Below are positions 19,705 to 28,346 of a stretch of 64,000 nt of DNA, piece after piece. The notes below the pieces were generated by a model, which was not told the DNA's origin, searched no databases, and worked only from the letters and a program-made list of their open reading frames with translations. The position numbers and the translations under genes were made by a program. Source of the DNA: Bacteroidales bacterium (GTDB taxonomy: Bacteria > Bacteroidota > Bacteroidia > Bacteroidales > UBA10428); the NCBI GenBank assembly GCA_016935435.1, contig JAFGQZ010000026.1, forward strand, positions 1 to 64,000, given 5' to 3'. The number at the start of each line of letters is the position of its first letter. Position 1 is the first letter of the stretch.

Positions 19705-19828
19705 TTCTGTTTATCTTATTTTCGGCTAAAATACAAAACATTTTGCTAATACAAATTTGTTCCTTCAGGGCATGTAATTACTTTGTCCCTAAGATCCTTG
19801 CATTATGGGCAGTACAACAAAAATATTT

Positions 19829-20881
19829 TTATCGGGTCGCTAGCGGGTGTTTCTCGAGGTACCTGGTAATAAGGCGGGGCATTGCATAATTATCGAGTGC
19901 GGAAATTTCAATTTCCAAAACCTTATCGGCAGCAGTTTTATCTATATCGGCACCAGAAATACGCACAAAACGGGCCAGGATAACCTGATGGGTTAATACA
20001 TGCCTGAATTCTTCCGATATGCCGATAGCGGTTTTTTCGGTACATTTTAACCAGCTGAATTTTTTTATTGCCGACAAAATTTGTTCGCCCGTAAGCATGC
20101 GGCTTTCTTCAATCAGGGGGAAATTGTATAGGTTGTGCCAGATATCGCGCGAAATTCTTTTACAGATAAATGTATTGTTTTTGTTGTTTATAACGTAATA
20201 GTAGAAGTAGCGTTTTTTTTGTTTTGGTTTTTTGTTTTTAACCGGATACCTGGCAATAGAACCCGATGCAAAAGACAAACATTTTTCGTTAACCGGGCAA
20301 ATATGGCACAGAGGTTTTTTTGGCAGGCACAACAGGGCGCCGAGTTCCATCATGGCCTGGTTAAAAGTCCCGGGGTTTTTCTTGTCGATAAGCTTCGTTG
20401 CGAGCTGCTGGAACATTTGTTTTCCTTTGGTTGTGTTTACAGGCTCATCAATAGCATATATTCGCGAAAGTACCCTGTAAACATTTCCATCAACAGCAGC
20501 AGCAGGCAGGTTAAAAGAAATTGATGCTACAGCGGCAGCAGTATAATCGCCAACACCTTTAAGTTTTTTTAGGTCCATGACCGTTTCTGGAAATTTGCCA
20601 TCAAATTGTTCAACTACCTGACGGGCAGCAGTTAAAAGGTTTTTTGCCCTTGAATAATAACCCAGGCCCTGCCAGAGCCTCATAAGCTCATCGATGTTTG
20701 CAGAAGCCAGCGAAGAAACATCGGGAAATCTTTCAATAAATTTAAGGTAATAAGCCAAACCCTGCGCAACACGGGTTTGTTGAAGAATAACTTCTGATAT
20801 CCATATTTTATATGCATCGTTAGTGTTTCTCCAAGGAAGCTTACGTTTGTTCCTGTTATACCATTCAATAAGCTGAAGCAT
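19829..20881 (-). CDS. mutY: A/G-specific adenine glycosylase
   Basis: The enzyme removes adenine mispaired with 8-oxoguanine. The HhH domain ('LKKLKGVGDYTAAAVASISF', then the catalytic-Asp segment 'AAVDGNVYRVLSRI'), the catalytic glutamate in 'WISEVILQQTRV' and the iron-sulfur ligands Cys-x6-Cys-x2-Cys-x5-Cys in 'CLPKKPLCHICPVNEKC' are all intact. The C-terminal part is the NUDIX-like 8-oxoG recognition domain. The ORF track starts at 20938, adding 19 hydrophobic residues absent from the family. I chose the ATG at 20881, 'MLQLIEWYNRNKRKLPWR', which matches the usual MutY N-terminus and gives 350 residues. Confidence 0.94.
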   Translation of the reverse strand: MLQLIEWYNRNKRKLPWRNTNDAYKIWISEVILQQTRVAQGLAYYLKFIERFPDVSSLASANIDELMRLWQGLGYYSRAKNLLTAARQVVEQFDGKFPETVMDLKKLKGVGDYTAAAVASISFNLPAAAVDGNVYRVLSRIYAIDEPVNTTKGKQMFQQLATKLIDKKNPGTFNQAMMELGALLCLPKKPLCHICPVNEKCLSFASGSIARYPVKNKKPKQKKRYFYYYVINNKNNTFICKRISRDIWHNLYNFPLIEESRMLTGEQILSAIKKFSWLKCTEKTAIGISEEFRHVLTHQVILARFVRISGADIDKTAADKVLEIEISALDNYAMPRLITRYLEKHPLATR

Positions 20882-20942
20882 AATTATATTAAGGCTTGTA
20901 AAGAATTTACTATAAATAAATAACAAAATATGCGTCAATGTG

Positions 20943-20974
20943 TTTCGAATATCGGGAGAAATGCTTTATATTTG
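20943..20974 (+). promoter_or_regulatory. Candidate promoter for the HU gene
   Basis: TATATTTG (20967-20974) is an exact match to the Bacteroidota -7 TAnnTTTG. TTTC (20943-20946) lies 20 nt upstream, one base from the -33 TTTG. The HU start codon is 54 bp downstream. Confidence 0.5.
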
Positions 20975-21028
20975 CACTTCATATTTCCGAAAATACGTAA
21001 TTAACTGATAATTAAAGCGTTTAAAAAA

Positions 21029-21316
21029 ATGACCAAAGCAGATATTGTAAACGAAATTTCGAAAAACACTGGAATCGAAAAAATAACTGTACAGAAAACA
21101 GTTGAAGCTTTTATGGAAGTTGTTAAGGACTCTCTGACTAAAGAAAAAAATGTGTACCTGAGAGGCTTTGGAAGTTTCATAGTTAAGAAAAGGGCTAAGA
21201 AAACTGCCAGGAATATTTCGAAAAACACAACAATAATAATTCCGGAGCACAGCATTCCGGCTTTCAAACCTGCAAAAACTTTTATTGGCAAGGTAAAAAG
21301 CAACGTAAAGAAATAA
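21029..21316 (+). CDS. HU/IHF family DNA-binding protein
   Basis: A 95-residue histone-like protein. It has the dimerisation helices ('MTKADIVNEISKNTGIEK', 'VQKTVEAFMEVVKDSL'), the turn 'YLRGFGSFIVKKRAKKTARN' and the beta-arm ending 'IPEHSIPAFKPAKTF', where the proline tip would intercalate. It bends and packs DNA as a dimer. It is transcribed rightward, divergent from mutY, and is followed in 28 bp by the tiny COX24-like gene and then rng, a conserved Bacteroidota arrangement. Which HU paralogue it is cannot be told here. Confidence 0.95.
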   Translation: MTKADIVNEISKNTGIEKITVQKTVEAFMEVVKDSLTKEKNVYLRGFGSFIVKKRAKKTARNISKNTTIIIPEHSIPAFKPAKTFIGKVKSNVKK

Positions 21317-21344
21317 CTTCAATATTTAATTAAAAACATACGAT

Positions 21345-21437
21345 ATGCCAAGCGGTAAGAAGAGAAAGAGACATAAGATGGCAACGCATAAGCGTAAGAA
21401 ACGTCTCAGAAAAAACAGACATAAAAAGAAAAAATAG
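21345..21437 (+). CDS. 30-residue Lys/Arg-rich protein, AURKAIP1/COX24-like
   Basis: This short ORF is absent from the supplied track. It reads 'MPSGKKRKRHKMATHKRKK' and continues 'RLRKNRHKKKK', with 22 of 30 residues Lys, Arg or His. The sequence is nearly invariant in Bacteroidota at this position between HU and RNase G genes. It belongs to the COX24/AURKAIP1 C-terminal family, whose eukaryotic member (mS38) is a mitochondrial small-subunit ribosomal protein. By analogy it is probably a ribosome-bound peptide, which is inference. It starts 28 bp after the HU stop, probably on the same transcript. Confidence 0.85.
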   Translation: MPSGKKRKRHKMATHKRKKRLRKNRHKKKK

Positions 21438-21467
21438 ACCATTTTCAATACTTTTTATGTGAAAGAT

Positions 21468-21499
21468 AAACCTAAAGTTAAAATGTTAGCTTTAGGTTT
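21468..21499 (+). terminator. Hairpin between the COX24-like gene and rng
   Basis: AAACCTAAAG and CTTTAGGTTT form a perfect 10-bp stem with a 12-nt loop, 30 bp after the COX24-like stop. The following bases (GTTGTTCTTG) are T-rich but not a full U-tract, so it may be a weak terminator or a processing and stability element rather than a strong stop. Confidence 0.5.
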
Positions 21500-21559
21500 G
21501 TTGTTCTTGTATTATTTAGCCCAAAGCCATTTACATTTTAGTATTATTTACTTTAAATT

Positions 21560-23110
21560 GTGAGCAAAGAACTTGTTATTGATGTAAAAGCCAACGAGAT
21601 TGATATTGCCTTGTTAGAGGATAAGAAATTATCGGAACTCAACAAAGAAAAAAGCAATCCAAAATTCTCGGTTGGCGATATCTATTTAGGCAGGGTTAAA
21701 AAAATTATGCCCGGACTGAACGCAGCATTTATTGATGTTGGTTACGAAAAAGATGCTTTTTTGCACTATCAGGATCTGGGGCCCCAGTTCCGTTCGCTCC
21801 AAAAGTTTCTTAACGAAGCCATTAGCCGGAAGGCCAAACTACCGTCGATGCAAAAGTTCAAACGTGAGCCCGACATCGACAAGAATGGGAAAATAACGCA
21901 GGTGCTTGCATCGGGGCAACTTGTTATGGTGCAAATAGCCAAAGAGCCAATTTCCACCAAGGGCCCCCGTTTAACCTCCGAAATTGCTATTGCCGGGCGC
22001 AATATGGTTTTAATGCCTTTTAGCGATAAAATTTCCATATCGCAAAAAATTGAATCATCCGATGAAAAAAAGCGCCTTCGCACCTTAATAACCAGTATTA
22101 AACCGCAAAATTACGGTGTAATAGTTCGAACGGCTGCCGAGAACAAAATGGTGCGCACTCTCGACGAAGAGTTGCGGAACCTCGAAAAAAAATGGGAAAC
22201 GGCTTTTGATAAACTTAAAAGTGCTACGCCCCCAAGGCTTGTTATTTGTGAGTTGAACCGTACAGCGGTTATTCTGCGCGATATGCTCAATGTTAGTTTT
22301 AACAATATTTATGTTAACGACGAAGCATTGTACAACGAAATTAAGGAATACATTTCAACTATTGCGCCGGAAAAAGAAAAAATTGTAAGCCTATATACCG
22401 GTGCATCGCCTATTTTTGAGAAATTTGGGATACTCAAACAAATAAAAGGCTCGTTCGGGAAAACGGTGTCTTTTAAAAGCGGGGCATACTTAATTATTGA
22501 ACATACCGAGGCGCTCCATGTAATTGATGTGAATAGTGGCAACCGGGCCAAAAGCGTTGACAACCAGGAATCGACAGCCCTGGAGGTTAACCTTGCCGCA
22601 TGTGATGAAATTGCACGCCAGCTTCGCCTTCGCGATATGGGGGGTATTATTGTTGTTGATTTTATCGACATGCAAAACCCCGAAAACAAAAACAAGGTTT
22701 TCGAGCGGATGCGCAATGCAATGGAACCAGATCGTACAAAACATTCCATTCTTCCGTTAAGCAAATTCGGCCTGATGCAAATAACGCGCCAGAGGGTACG
22801 CCCCGAAATGCACATCAATACCCGCGAAACTTGCCCTACTTGTGGGGGCACCGGCGAAATTTCGCCCAGCGTGCTGATTATTGAAAAAATAGAACACTAT
22901 TTATCCGACATTGCTAAAAACGCCAAAGACAAAAAAGTATCACTCAGGGTACATCCCTTTATTGCCGCATACATTAAAAAAGGCTTTTTTACAACTCTTA
23001 GAAGAAAGTGGTGCAGAAAGTATAGCCTGAAAATTAAAATTGCCCCTATTAGTTCATACGATTTTCTGGAATTTCATTTTTTCAACAGCAACGGAGAGGA
23101 GATTATATAA
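21560..23110 (+). CDS. rng: Ribonuclease G (Rne/Rng family)
   Basis: The 516-residue endoribonuclease starts at GTG. The N-terminal S1 domain ('VGDIYLGRVKKIMPGLNAAFIDVGYEKDAFLHY') is followed by the catalytic RNase E/G domain. The two metal-binding aspartates lie in 'HVIDVNSGN' (~320) and 'IIVVDFIDM' (~367). The zinc-link cysteines are in 'CPTCGGTGEI' (~425). RNase G processes 16S rRNA and mRNAs. There is no long scaffold tail as in E. coli RNase E, so it is Rng-like. It is downstream of HU and the COX24-like gene, and ends at a strong terminator. Confidence 0.95.
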   Translation: MSKELVIDVKANEIDIALLEDKKLSELNKEKSNPKFSVGDIYLGRVKKIMPGLNAAFIDVGYEKDAFLHYQDLGPQFRSLQKFLNEAISRKAKLPSMQKFKREPDIDKNGKITQVLASGQLVMVQIAKEPISTKGPRLTSEIAIAGRNMVLMPFSDKISISQKIESSDEKKRLRTLITSIKPQNYGVIVRTAAENKMVRTLDEELRNLEKKWETAFDKLKSATPPRLVICELNRTAVILRDMLNVSFNNIYVNDEALYNEIKEYISTIAPEKEKIVSLYTGASPIFEKFGILKQIKGSFGKTVSFKSGAYLIIEHTEALHVIDVNSGNRAKSVDNQESTALEVNLAACDEIARQLRLRDMGGIIVVDFIDMQNPENKNKVFERMRNAMEPDRTKHSILPLSKFGLMQITRQRVRPEMHINTRETCPTCGGTGEISPSVLIIEKIEHYLSDIAKNAKDKKVSLRVHPFIAAYIKKGFFTTLRRKWCRKYSLKIKIAPISSYDFLEFHFFNSNGEEII

Positions 23111-23128
23111 AAAGAAAATATAAAAGTA

Positions 23129-23155
23129 AGTCCCGGAAAACTCCGGGACTTTTTC
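23129..23155 (+). terminator. Rho-independent terminator after rng
   Basis: AGTCCCGGA and TCCGGGACT form a perfect 9-bp stem with an AAAC tetraloop, followed by TTTT. It lies 18 bp after the rng stop. Confidence 0.92.
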
Positions 23156-23263
23156 ATTTAATATCTATAGCGAAGAAATATAGCACAACGTATTCATGGC
23201 AGCGAGCTAAGTGATATCTTGGAATGCTATGCTATCAGTTTAAAGTTGAGCTTTTTTAAAAGA

Positions 23264-23611
23264 TTAATAACCTTGCAAACCTTCTATCACCCTCAGGTTC
23301 TTTGCTATTTGTTGTGGTGGTTTTTTCTTTAGTTTAATTATCTTTTCGATAATTTCTTTCTTATTTTCTTTCTCTTCTTCAATATCAAAATCATCCTGTA
23401 ATCCAAGCCAGAATTTTGCTGAATTCCCAAAATATGAACTAAACCTAAGGGCTGTATCTGCTGTTATTCTTCTTTTCCCTTTAATTATCTGAGAAATCCG
23501 GGTTTGTGGTATTTCAGTATCTTTTGAAAGTCTATAGGCACTAATTTCTAGTGGAATAAGAAACTCTTCTTGTAGTATCTCTCCAGGATGAATATTTGAT
23601 AGCTTTTCCAT
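23264..23611 (-). CDS. HigA-family antitoxin (XRE-type HTH)
   Basis: The 115-residue protein has the HigA opening 'NIHPGEILQEEFLIPLEISAYRLSK', a helix-turn-helix ('IPQTRISQIIKGKRRITADTALRFSSYFG') and 'AKFWLGLQDDFD'. A Lys/Glu-rich C-terminal helix ends the protein. Antitoxins of this family bind the toxin and repress their own promoter. The gene follows the toxin gene by 19 bp, the usual toxin-first order for higBA. Codon use is visibly more AT-rich than in neighbours, consistent with acquisition. Confidence 0.9.
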   Translation of the reverse strand: MEKLSNIHPGEILQEEFLIPLEISAYRLSKDTEIPQTRISQIIKGKRRITADTALRFSSYFGNSAKFWLGLQDDFDIEEEKENKKEIIEKIIKLKKKPPQQIAKNLRVIEGLQGY

Positions 23612-23630
23612 TTTTGTTTCCTCCTAATTA

Positions 23631-23906
23631 TTAGTGATAATCAACTATATCAACATCATATGCATTATTATTTTCCCATCTAAATACAATTCTCCATTGG
23701 TCGTTAATTCTAATACTGTAAAATTCACTGCCTTGTAATTTCTCTAATTTATTTGAAGGCGGAATTCTTAAATCAAGCAAAGAAACTGAGTTGTTAAGCA
23801 TTCTGAGTTTTCTACGTCCAATTTGTTGAATTTCGATTGGAAGCTTTTTAACTCGTTCTCCTTGCCATATTTTTTCAGTCTCTTTTGAACCAAATGAAAC
23901 AATCAT
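23631..23906 (-). CDS. HigB/RelE-like toxin of a type II toxin-antitoxin pair
   Basis: The 91-residue protein resembles the killer-protein (HigB/RelE-fold) family: 'MIVSFGSKETEKIWQGE' near the start, 'LPIEIQQIGRRKLRML', then 'LRIPPSNKLEKLQG' and the core strands 'FYSIRINDQWRIVFRW', ending 'AYDVDIVDYH'. Relatives cleave mRNA at the ribosome. The basic residues and the terminal 'DYH' that matter in this fold are present, so the toxin looks intact. It is first in a two-gene operon with the HigA-like antitoxin and has a near-perfect promoter. Confidence 0.88.
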   Translation of the reverse strand: MIVSFGSKETEKIWQGERVKKLPIEIQQIGRRKLRMLNNSVSLLDLRIPPSNKLEKLQGSEFYSIRINDQWRIVFRWENNNAYDVDIVDYH

Positions 23907-23914
23907 ATTTTAAG

Positions 23915-23957
23915 AATTACTAACGCCAAAGGTAATTATTTTTATCGATTTACCAAA
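23915..23957 (-). promoter_or_regulatory. higBA promoter with overlapping inverted repeat (putative HigA operator)
   Basis: On the minus strand TTTG (23957-23954), 19 nt, then TACCTTTG (23934-23927): an exact match to the Bacteroidota promoter with consensus spacing. The toxin ATG is about 20 nt beyond. An inverted repeat, AATTAC (23915-23920) and GTAATT (23932-23937) with 11 nt between, straddles the -7 box and would suit HigA autorepression. The operator role is inference. Confidence 0.6.
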
Positions 23958-23988
23958 AATTCGAGACAAACAGGCCAATGCACCACAA

Positions 23989-24150
23989 CTAGTTTTTAAT
24001 ATGTGTTAAAGTAATCGGATATTTTTCGCGAATACTTTTCTGAGTATTCTCATCCAACACATCAAAATGTCTGTTGTAAGTTTTTAAAGCATAAGCATCG
24101 CGCACCTTGGCAAAACAGTATATAAGTTTTTTATTGAAAATAGATTTTTG
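23989..24150 (-). pseudogene. Gene remnant, C-terminal part only
   Basis: On the minus strand 53 codons are open between an upstream TAA and a TAG. They read like real protein ('FAKVRDAYALKTYNRHFDVL', 'STQK'-like 'ENTQKSIREKYPIT') but contain no suitable start codon and no upstream continuation. It therefore looks like the surviving 3' end of a gene. I do not recognise the parent. It sits just upstream of the higBA promoter, in the 346-bp gap before dsbD, and marks this patch as an insertion and decay site. Confidence 0.4.
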
Positions 24151-24252
24151 TTAAATAAAATTAAATATCTACATTACTAGATATGAATAATATCTATTAT
24201 TTGTAAATTAGCGTTTGAAAAAACTATTTAAAAACAATAACAAAACAGCGAT

Positions 24253-26331
24253 ATGGCTAAAATTCATAAGATGCTCACAATATTTCTCCTGGCATGTGTT
24301 CCCGCAGCTTTTTTTGCCCAGGTTCTCGAACCAGTTAAATGGCAAAATTCGATAAAACAAACCGGTGAAAAAGATTTTGAAATTGTTTTTAAGGCCGAAA
24401 TCGACAAAGGCTGGCATTTATACGGACTAAATATACCTGAAGGCGGGCCAGTGCCTACTTCTTTTAATTTTGAGCCCGACGGGGCATTTGAACTCCTTGG
24501 CCCTGCAATACCTACAATAAAACCGCAAAAAGTATTTGACAATACCTTTGGAATGGATTTAGAGCTATTTGACGGAACAGTAGCCTTTAAACAAAAAATT
24601 AAACTGACCGGCAATAAGGCAACCATTAAGGGGTTTATCGAGTTTATGTCGTGCGACGATTCACGCTGCCTTCCGCCGGCATCGAAAAATTTTGAATTTT
24701 CTGCAATGGCGGCATCAAAAGCTGCTCAACCCCTGCCCGCAACCGATAAAACCGGGCCGGAAAAGAATATTAATAATGTAAAGGAGGTAACTATTACAGA
24801 TGTTACTGTTCGGCACGAACCTTTAGCAAGCCAGGAAATTACGGCAGTTAGCGAAGATGTGCAAAAGGAAGAAAAAGGAGGCTCAAAAGCAGAAAAAACA
24901 TTATGGGAAGTGTTTCTGGAGGCCCTTGCAAAAGGCATACTGGCTGTATTTACCCCTTGTGTTTGGCCAATAATCCCTCTAACTGTGGCTTTTTTTATGC
25001 GCGACAATTCTACCGGACGGAGAATTTTTCAGGCTTTGTTTTTTGGGGTGTCGATAGTAGCTGTTTATGCTTCTGTAGGTTTACTTGCCGGATTGGCAGG
25101 AATAGATATCGTAGAGTTGTCGAAGCATTGGCTGGCCAACCTTATCATCTTTTTATTGTTGTTCCTGGTTGCAGCATCGTTTTTCGGAATGTTCGAAATA
25201 GTGTTGCCCGGAAGTATCTCTAATAAGCTCGATAAACAGGTTGATAAGGGAGGGTTGATGGCCCCGTTTTTTCTTGCCCTTGTAACTGCGGTTGTTTCTT
25301 TTTCGTGTGTTGGCCCGTTTGCCGGAATAGCGCTTGGCGCCGCCCTAACTGGTGAAGTTCTTATGCCAACAGTTGCCATGACAGGCTTTGCAATTTCATT
25401 TGCCTTTCCTTTTGTGCTCATTGGCATTTTTCCGGGACTAATAAAAAAAATGCCCAAATCGGGCGGCTGGCTAAATTCTGTTAAGGTGTTCTTTGCTTTT
25501 GTGGTTTTGGCTGCCTCACTCATATTTTTAGGGAACACACAGTGGAAAATATTTAACCGCGATGTTATCCTGTCGCTCGAAATTGTAATTTTCGCACTTT
25601 TAGGTTTTTACCTGCTGGGCAAAATTAAATTCGCCCACGACAGCGATTTGCCTTATATTAAGGTGCCCAGGCTGGTTTTGGCAATTATTTCCTTTGCTGT
25701 GGCCATATATCTGGTGCCCGGGTTGTTTGGAAGCCCCCTGAAAGCTTTCTCGGCATTCTTGCCTGCACCCGAAACTGCCGGGTTTTCTTTGGCCGGGGCC
25801 ACTGGCGAGCCAGGGGTTACAAAAGTTCATGCCAGCAATACATTGTGCGACAGTGCACCAAAGCATGCAGGTTTCCTGCATTTACCCCATAACCTTTCGG
25901 GATATTTCGATTACCACGAAGGATTGGCTTGCGCAAAATCTCAAAACAAGCCGGTATTTATCGATTTTGTTGGGCATACCTGTAAAAATTGCAAAAAAAT
26001 GTATGCCGATGTATGGTCGGATAGCCGGATTCTGGAACTGCTCAGGAACGAATTTATTATAATTGCCCTTTATACCGACGACCGTACCGAACTTCCGGAA
26101 AACGAATGGGTTGTTTCTGAAATCGATGGCAGGGCAAAAAAAACTATAGGGGCAAAAAACCTCGATCTGGAAATCTCGAAGTTTAAAACCAATGCACTTC
26201 CGCTTTATGTTATTATGGATAGCAACGAAAACATACTGACAACAGAAAAATATTATACCTACAATACAAGCAGGGATAAATTTTTAGCATTTTTGCAGGA
26301 AGGAATATCGAATTTTAAGCAGAAAAAGTAA
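24253..26331 (+). CDS. DsbD-like thiol:disulfide interchange protein
   Basis: The 692-residue protein has a signal peptide, an N-terminal DsbD-alpha-like Ig domain (residues ~25-150), about eight transmembrane helices (215-505) and a C-terminal thioredoxin domain (~560-690). The redox cysteines are visible: 'FTPCVWPIIPLT' (C236) and 'SFSCVGPFAG' (~352) in the membrane domain, and C577-x-x-C580 in 'GHTCKNCKKMY'. DsbD carries electrons from cytoplasmic thioredoxin to the periplasm. I did not see the N-terminal domain's catalytic Cys pair in the usual DsbD form; 'SCDDSRC' near residue 135 is the likely equivalent. It stands alone before korA. Confidence 0.9.
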   Translation: MAKIHKMLTIFLLACVPAAFFAQVLEPVKWQNSIKQTGEKDFEIVFKAEIDKGWHLYGLNIPEGGPVPTSFNFEPDGAFELLGPAIPTIKPQKVFDNTFGMDLELFDGTVAFKQKIKLTGNKATIKGFIEFMSCDDSRCLPPASKNFEFSAMAASKAAQPLPATDKTGPEKNINNVKEVTITDVTVRHEPLASQEITAVSEDVQKEEKGGSKAEKTLWEVFLEALAKGILAVFTPCVWPIIPLTVAFFMRDNSTGRRIFQALFFGVSIVAVYASVGLLAGLAGIDIVELSKHWLANLIIFLLLFLVAASFFGMFEIVLPGSISNKLDKQVDKGGLMAPFFLALVTAVVSFSCVGPFAGIALGAALTGEVLMPTVAMTGFAISFAFPFVLIGIFPGLIKKMPKSGGWLNSVKVFFAFVVLAASLIFLGNTQWKIFNRDVILSLEIVIFALLGFYLLGKIKFAHDSDLPYIKVPRLVLAIISFAVAIYLVPGLFGSPLKAFSAFLPAPETAGFSLAGATGEPGVTKVHASNTLCDSAPKHAGFLHLPHNLSGYFDYHEGLACAKSQNKPVFIDFVGHTCKNCKKMYADVWSDSRILELLRNEFIIIALYTDDRTELPENEWVVSEIDGRAKKTIGAKNLDLEISKFKTNALPLYVIMDSNENILTTEKYYTYNTSRDKFLAFLQEGISNFKQKK

Positions 26332-26497
26332 GCATTTTTACAAACTATCTTCTATATTCGTGACTTTTATCATAAAACGATAGGGGGAATAAATGATTTT
26401 TCTCATTTGCACCTAATTTACAGTCGTTTATAATAATGTATTAATTTAACTTTTTCTAAAATTGCGGCTTAATCTGCTATAAAAATTTTCACAGAGA

Positions 26498-28345
26498 ATG
26501 GCAAAAACAAAAAAAATTATTGAACTGGAGAACGTGGTCATAAAATTTGCCGGCGATTCAGGCGATGGTATGCAAATGACCGGCACCCAGTTTTCCGACT
26601 CATCGGCATTGTTTGGCAACGACTTATCTACTTTCCCCGATTACCCATCCGAAATCAGGGCCCCGCACGGCACAATTGCCGGTGTGTCTGGTTTCCAGGT
26701 ACATATCGGAAAAAACAAAGTACAAACCCCAGGCGATTATGCCGACATTCTTATAGCAATGAACCCCGCTGCCTTAAAAGCAAACCAAAAATGGCTAAGG
26801 CCCGGTTCAACCGTAATAATTGATGTTGACAGCTTCGACAATAAAAGCCTGGAACTGGCCGGATATACAAACAATCCTTTGGACGATGGCAGCCTAAACG
26901 ATTATAACCTTGTTAAGTCGCCTATTTCAAGCCTGGCTGCCGAAGCCGTTAAACCTTTTGGGCTCGATAAGCGCACAGCCGATAAAACCCGCAACCAATT
27001 TGTAGTTGGGATACTTTACTGGCTTTTTAACCGTAGCATTGAACCAGCTATATCTTTTATACAGACAAGGTTTAAAAAGAAACCCGAATTAATCGGGCCC
27101 AACCTGGAAGTATTGCATGCCGGCTTCAATTTTGCCGAAAACGTGGAAGCAATGACAACGCAATTTCATGTAAAACCGGCAGATAAAGAAAAAGGTTTGT
27201 TCCGCAACATTACCGGTAACCAGGCAACTGCCTGGGGGCTGCTTGCCGCTGCCGAAAGGTCGGGCTTAAGCTTGTTTTTAGGATCGTACCCTATTACCCC
27301 GGCATCCGAAATATTGCAGGAACTTTCGATGATGAAACATCTTGGATGTATAACTTTTCAGGCCGAAGACGAAATTGCCGGTATTTGCTCGGCAATTGGT
27401 GCATCTTTTGCGGGTCATCTGGGCACAACTTCAACATCGGGGCCGGGCCTTTCCCTTAAGGGCGAAGCCATAGGGCTTGCTGTAATGACCGAGTTGCCCC
27501 TGGTTGTCGTTAATGTTCAGCGTGGTGGCCCCGCAACAGGGTTGCCAACAAAAACAGAGCAGAGCGATTTAATGCAGGCACTTTACGGTCGAAATGGCGA
27601 AAGCCCCGTTGTGGTAATGGCCGCAACAACACCGGCAAATTGCTTTGAATATGCCTATACTGCATGTAAAATAAGCCTGGAGCACATGACACCGGTCATT
27701 CTGCTAACCGATGGGTACCTTGCAAATGGCTCTGAGTTATGGAAAATTCCTGAAGTAAATAAATTACCCGACATTAAACCCCGCCTGGTTAAAGACAACG
27801 ACCAGGCATATAAGCCTTATTTGCGCGATGTTGATACACTTGCACGAAATTGGGCTATTCCTGGCCAGGAAGGCCTTCGCCACCGTGTAGGCGGTTTGGA
27901 AAAAGAACACATAACTGGGGTAGTATCGCACGACCCGGCCAATCATGAACTGATGGTGCGCCAGCGTGCCGAAAAAGTCAACAGGGTAGCAAATTATTTA
28001 CCCGACCAGACTATTTACGGAAAAGAACTTTCCGATTTACTTGTTATTGGTTGGGGCGGAACCTACGGTGCCCTTTTAACCGCGGTAAAAGAACTTCAGG
28101 AAGAAGGTTACAATATTAGCCTTTGCCAATTCAATTATATTCAACCACTACCGAAAAATACTGCCAAAGTTCTGGCAAATCATAAAAAGTTGTTGATTTG
28201 TGAATTGAATTTGGGACAATTTGCAAACTATATGCGCTCTAAATTCCCACACCTCGAATTTTCGCAATACAATAAGGTTCAGGGATTACCATTTTTTGTA
28301 ACTGAATTAAAAGAAAAATTTAAAGCCATACTGGAGGGTAAATAA
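26498..28345 (+). CDS. korA: 2-oxoacid:ferredoxin oxidoreductase, alpha subunit (fused gamma-alpha)
   Basis: The 615-residue subunit starts with a gamma domain ('IKFAGDSGDGMQMTGTQFS', 'HGTIAGVSGFQVHIG'; residues ~10-190). It continues with the alpha pyrimidine-binding domain ('GNQATAWGLLAAAERSG', 'YPITPASEILQELS', 'EDEIAGICSAIGASFAG'). Together with the beta subunit it oxidatively decarboxylates a 2-oxoacid to the acyl-CoA and reduces ferredoxin. 2-oxoglutarate is the likeliest substrate given the fused domain order, but others cannot be excluded. The stop is 1 bp before the korB start, so the two are one operon. Confidence 0.9.
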   Translation: MAKTKKIIELENVVIKFAGDSGDGMQMTGTQFSDSSALFGNDLSTFPDYPSEIRAPHGTIAGVSGFQVHIGKNKVQTPGDYADILIAMNPAALKANQKWLRPGSTVIIDVDSFDNKSLELAGYTNNPLDDGSLNDYNLVKSPISSLAAEAVKPFGLDKRTADKTRNQFVVGILYWLFNRSIEPAISFIQTRFKKKPELIGPNLEVLHAGFNFAENVEAMTTQFHVKPADKEKGLFRNITGNQATAWGLLAAAERSGLSLFLGSYPITPASEILQELSMMKHLGCITFQAEDEIAGICSAIGASFAGHLGTTSTSGPGLSLKGEAIGLAVMTELPLVVVNVQRGGPATGLPTKTEQSDLMQALYGRNGESPVVVMAATTPANCFEYAYTACKISLEHMTPVILLTDGYLANGSELWKIPEVNKLPDIKPRLVKDNDQAYKPYLRDVDTLARNWAIPGQEGLRHRVGGLEKEHITGVVSHDPANHELMVRQRAEKVNRVANYLPDQTIYGKELSDLLVIGWGGTYGALLTAVKELQEEGYNISLCQFNYIQPLPKNTAKVLANHKKLLICELNLGQFANYMRSKFPHLEFSQYNKVQGLPFFVTELKEKFKAILEGK

Positions 28346-28346
28346 A

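Noticed and set aside
20882-20938. N-terminal extension of MutY from 20938
   Set aside because: The extra 19 residues are hydrophobic and absent from the family; ATG 20881 gives the usual N-terminus.
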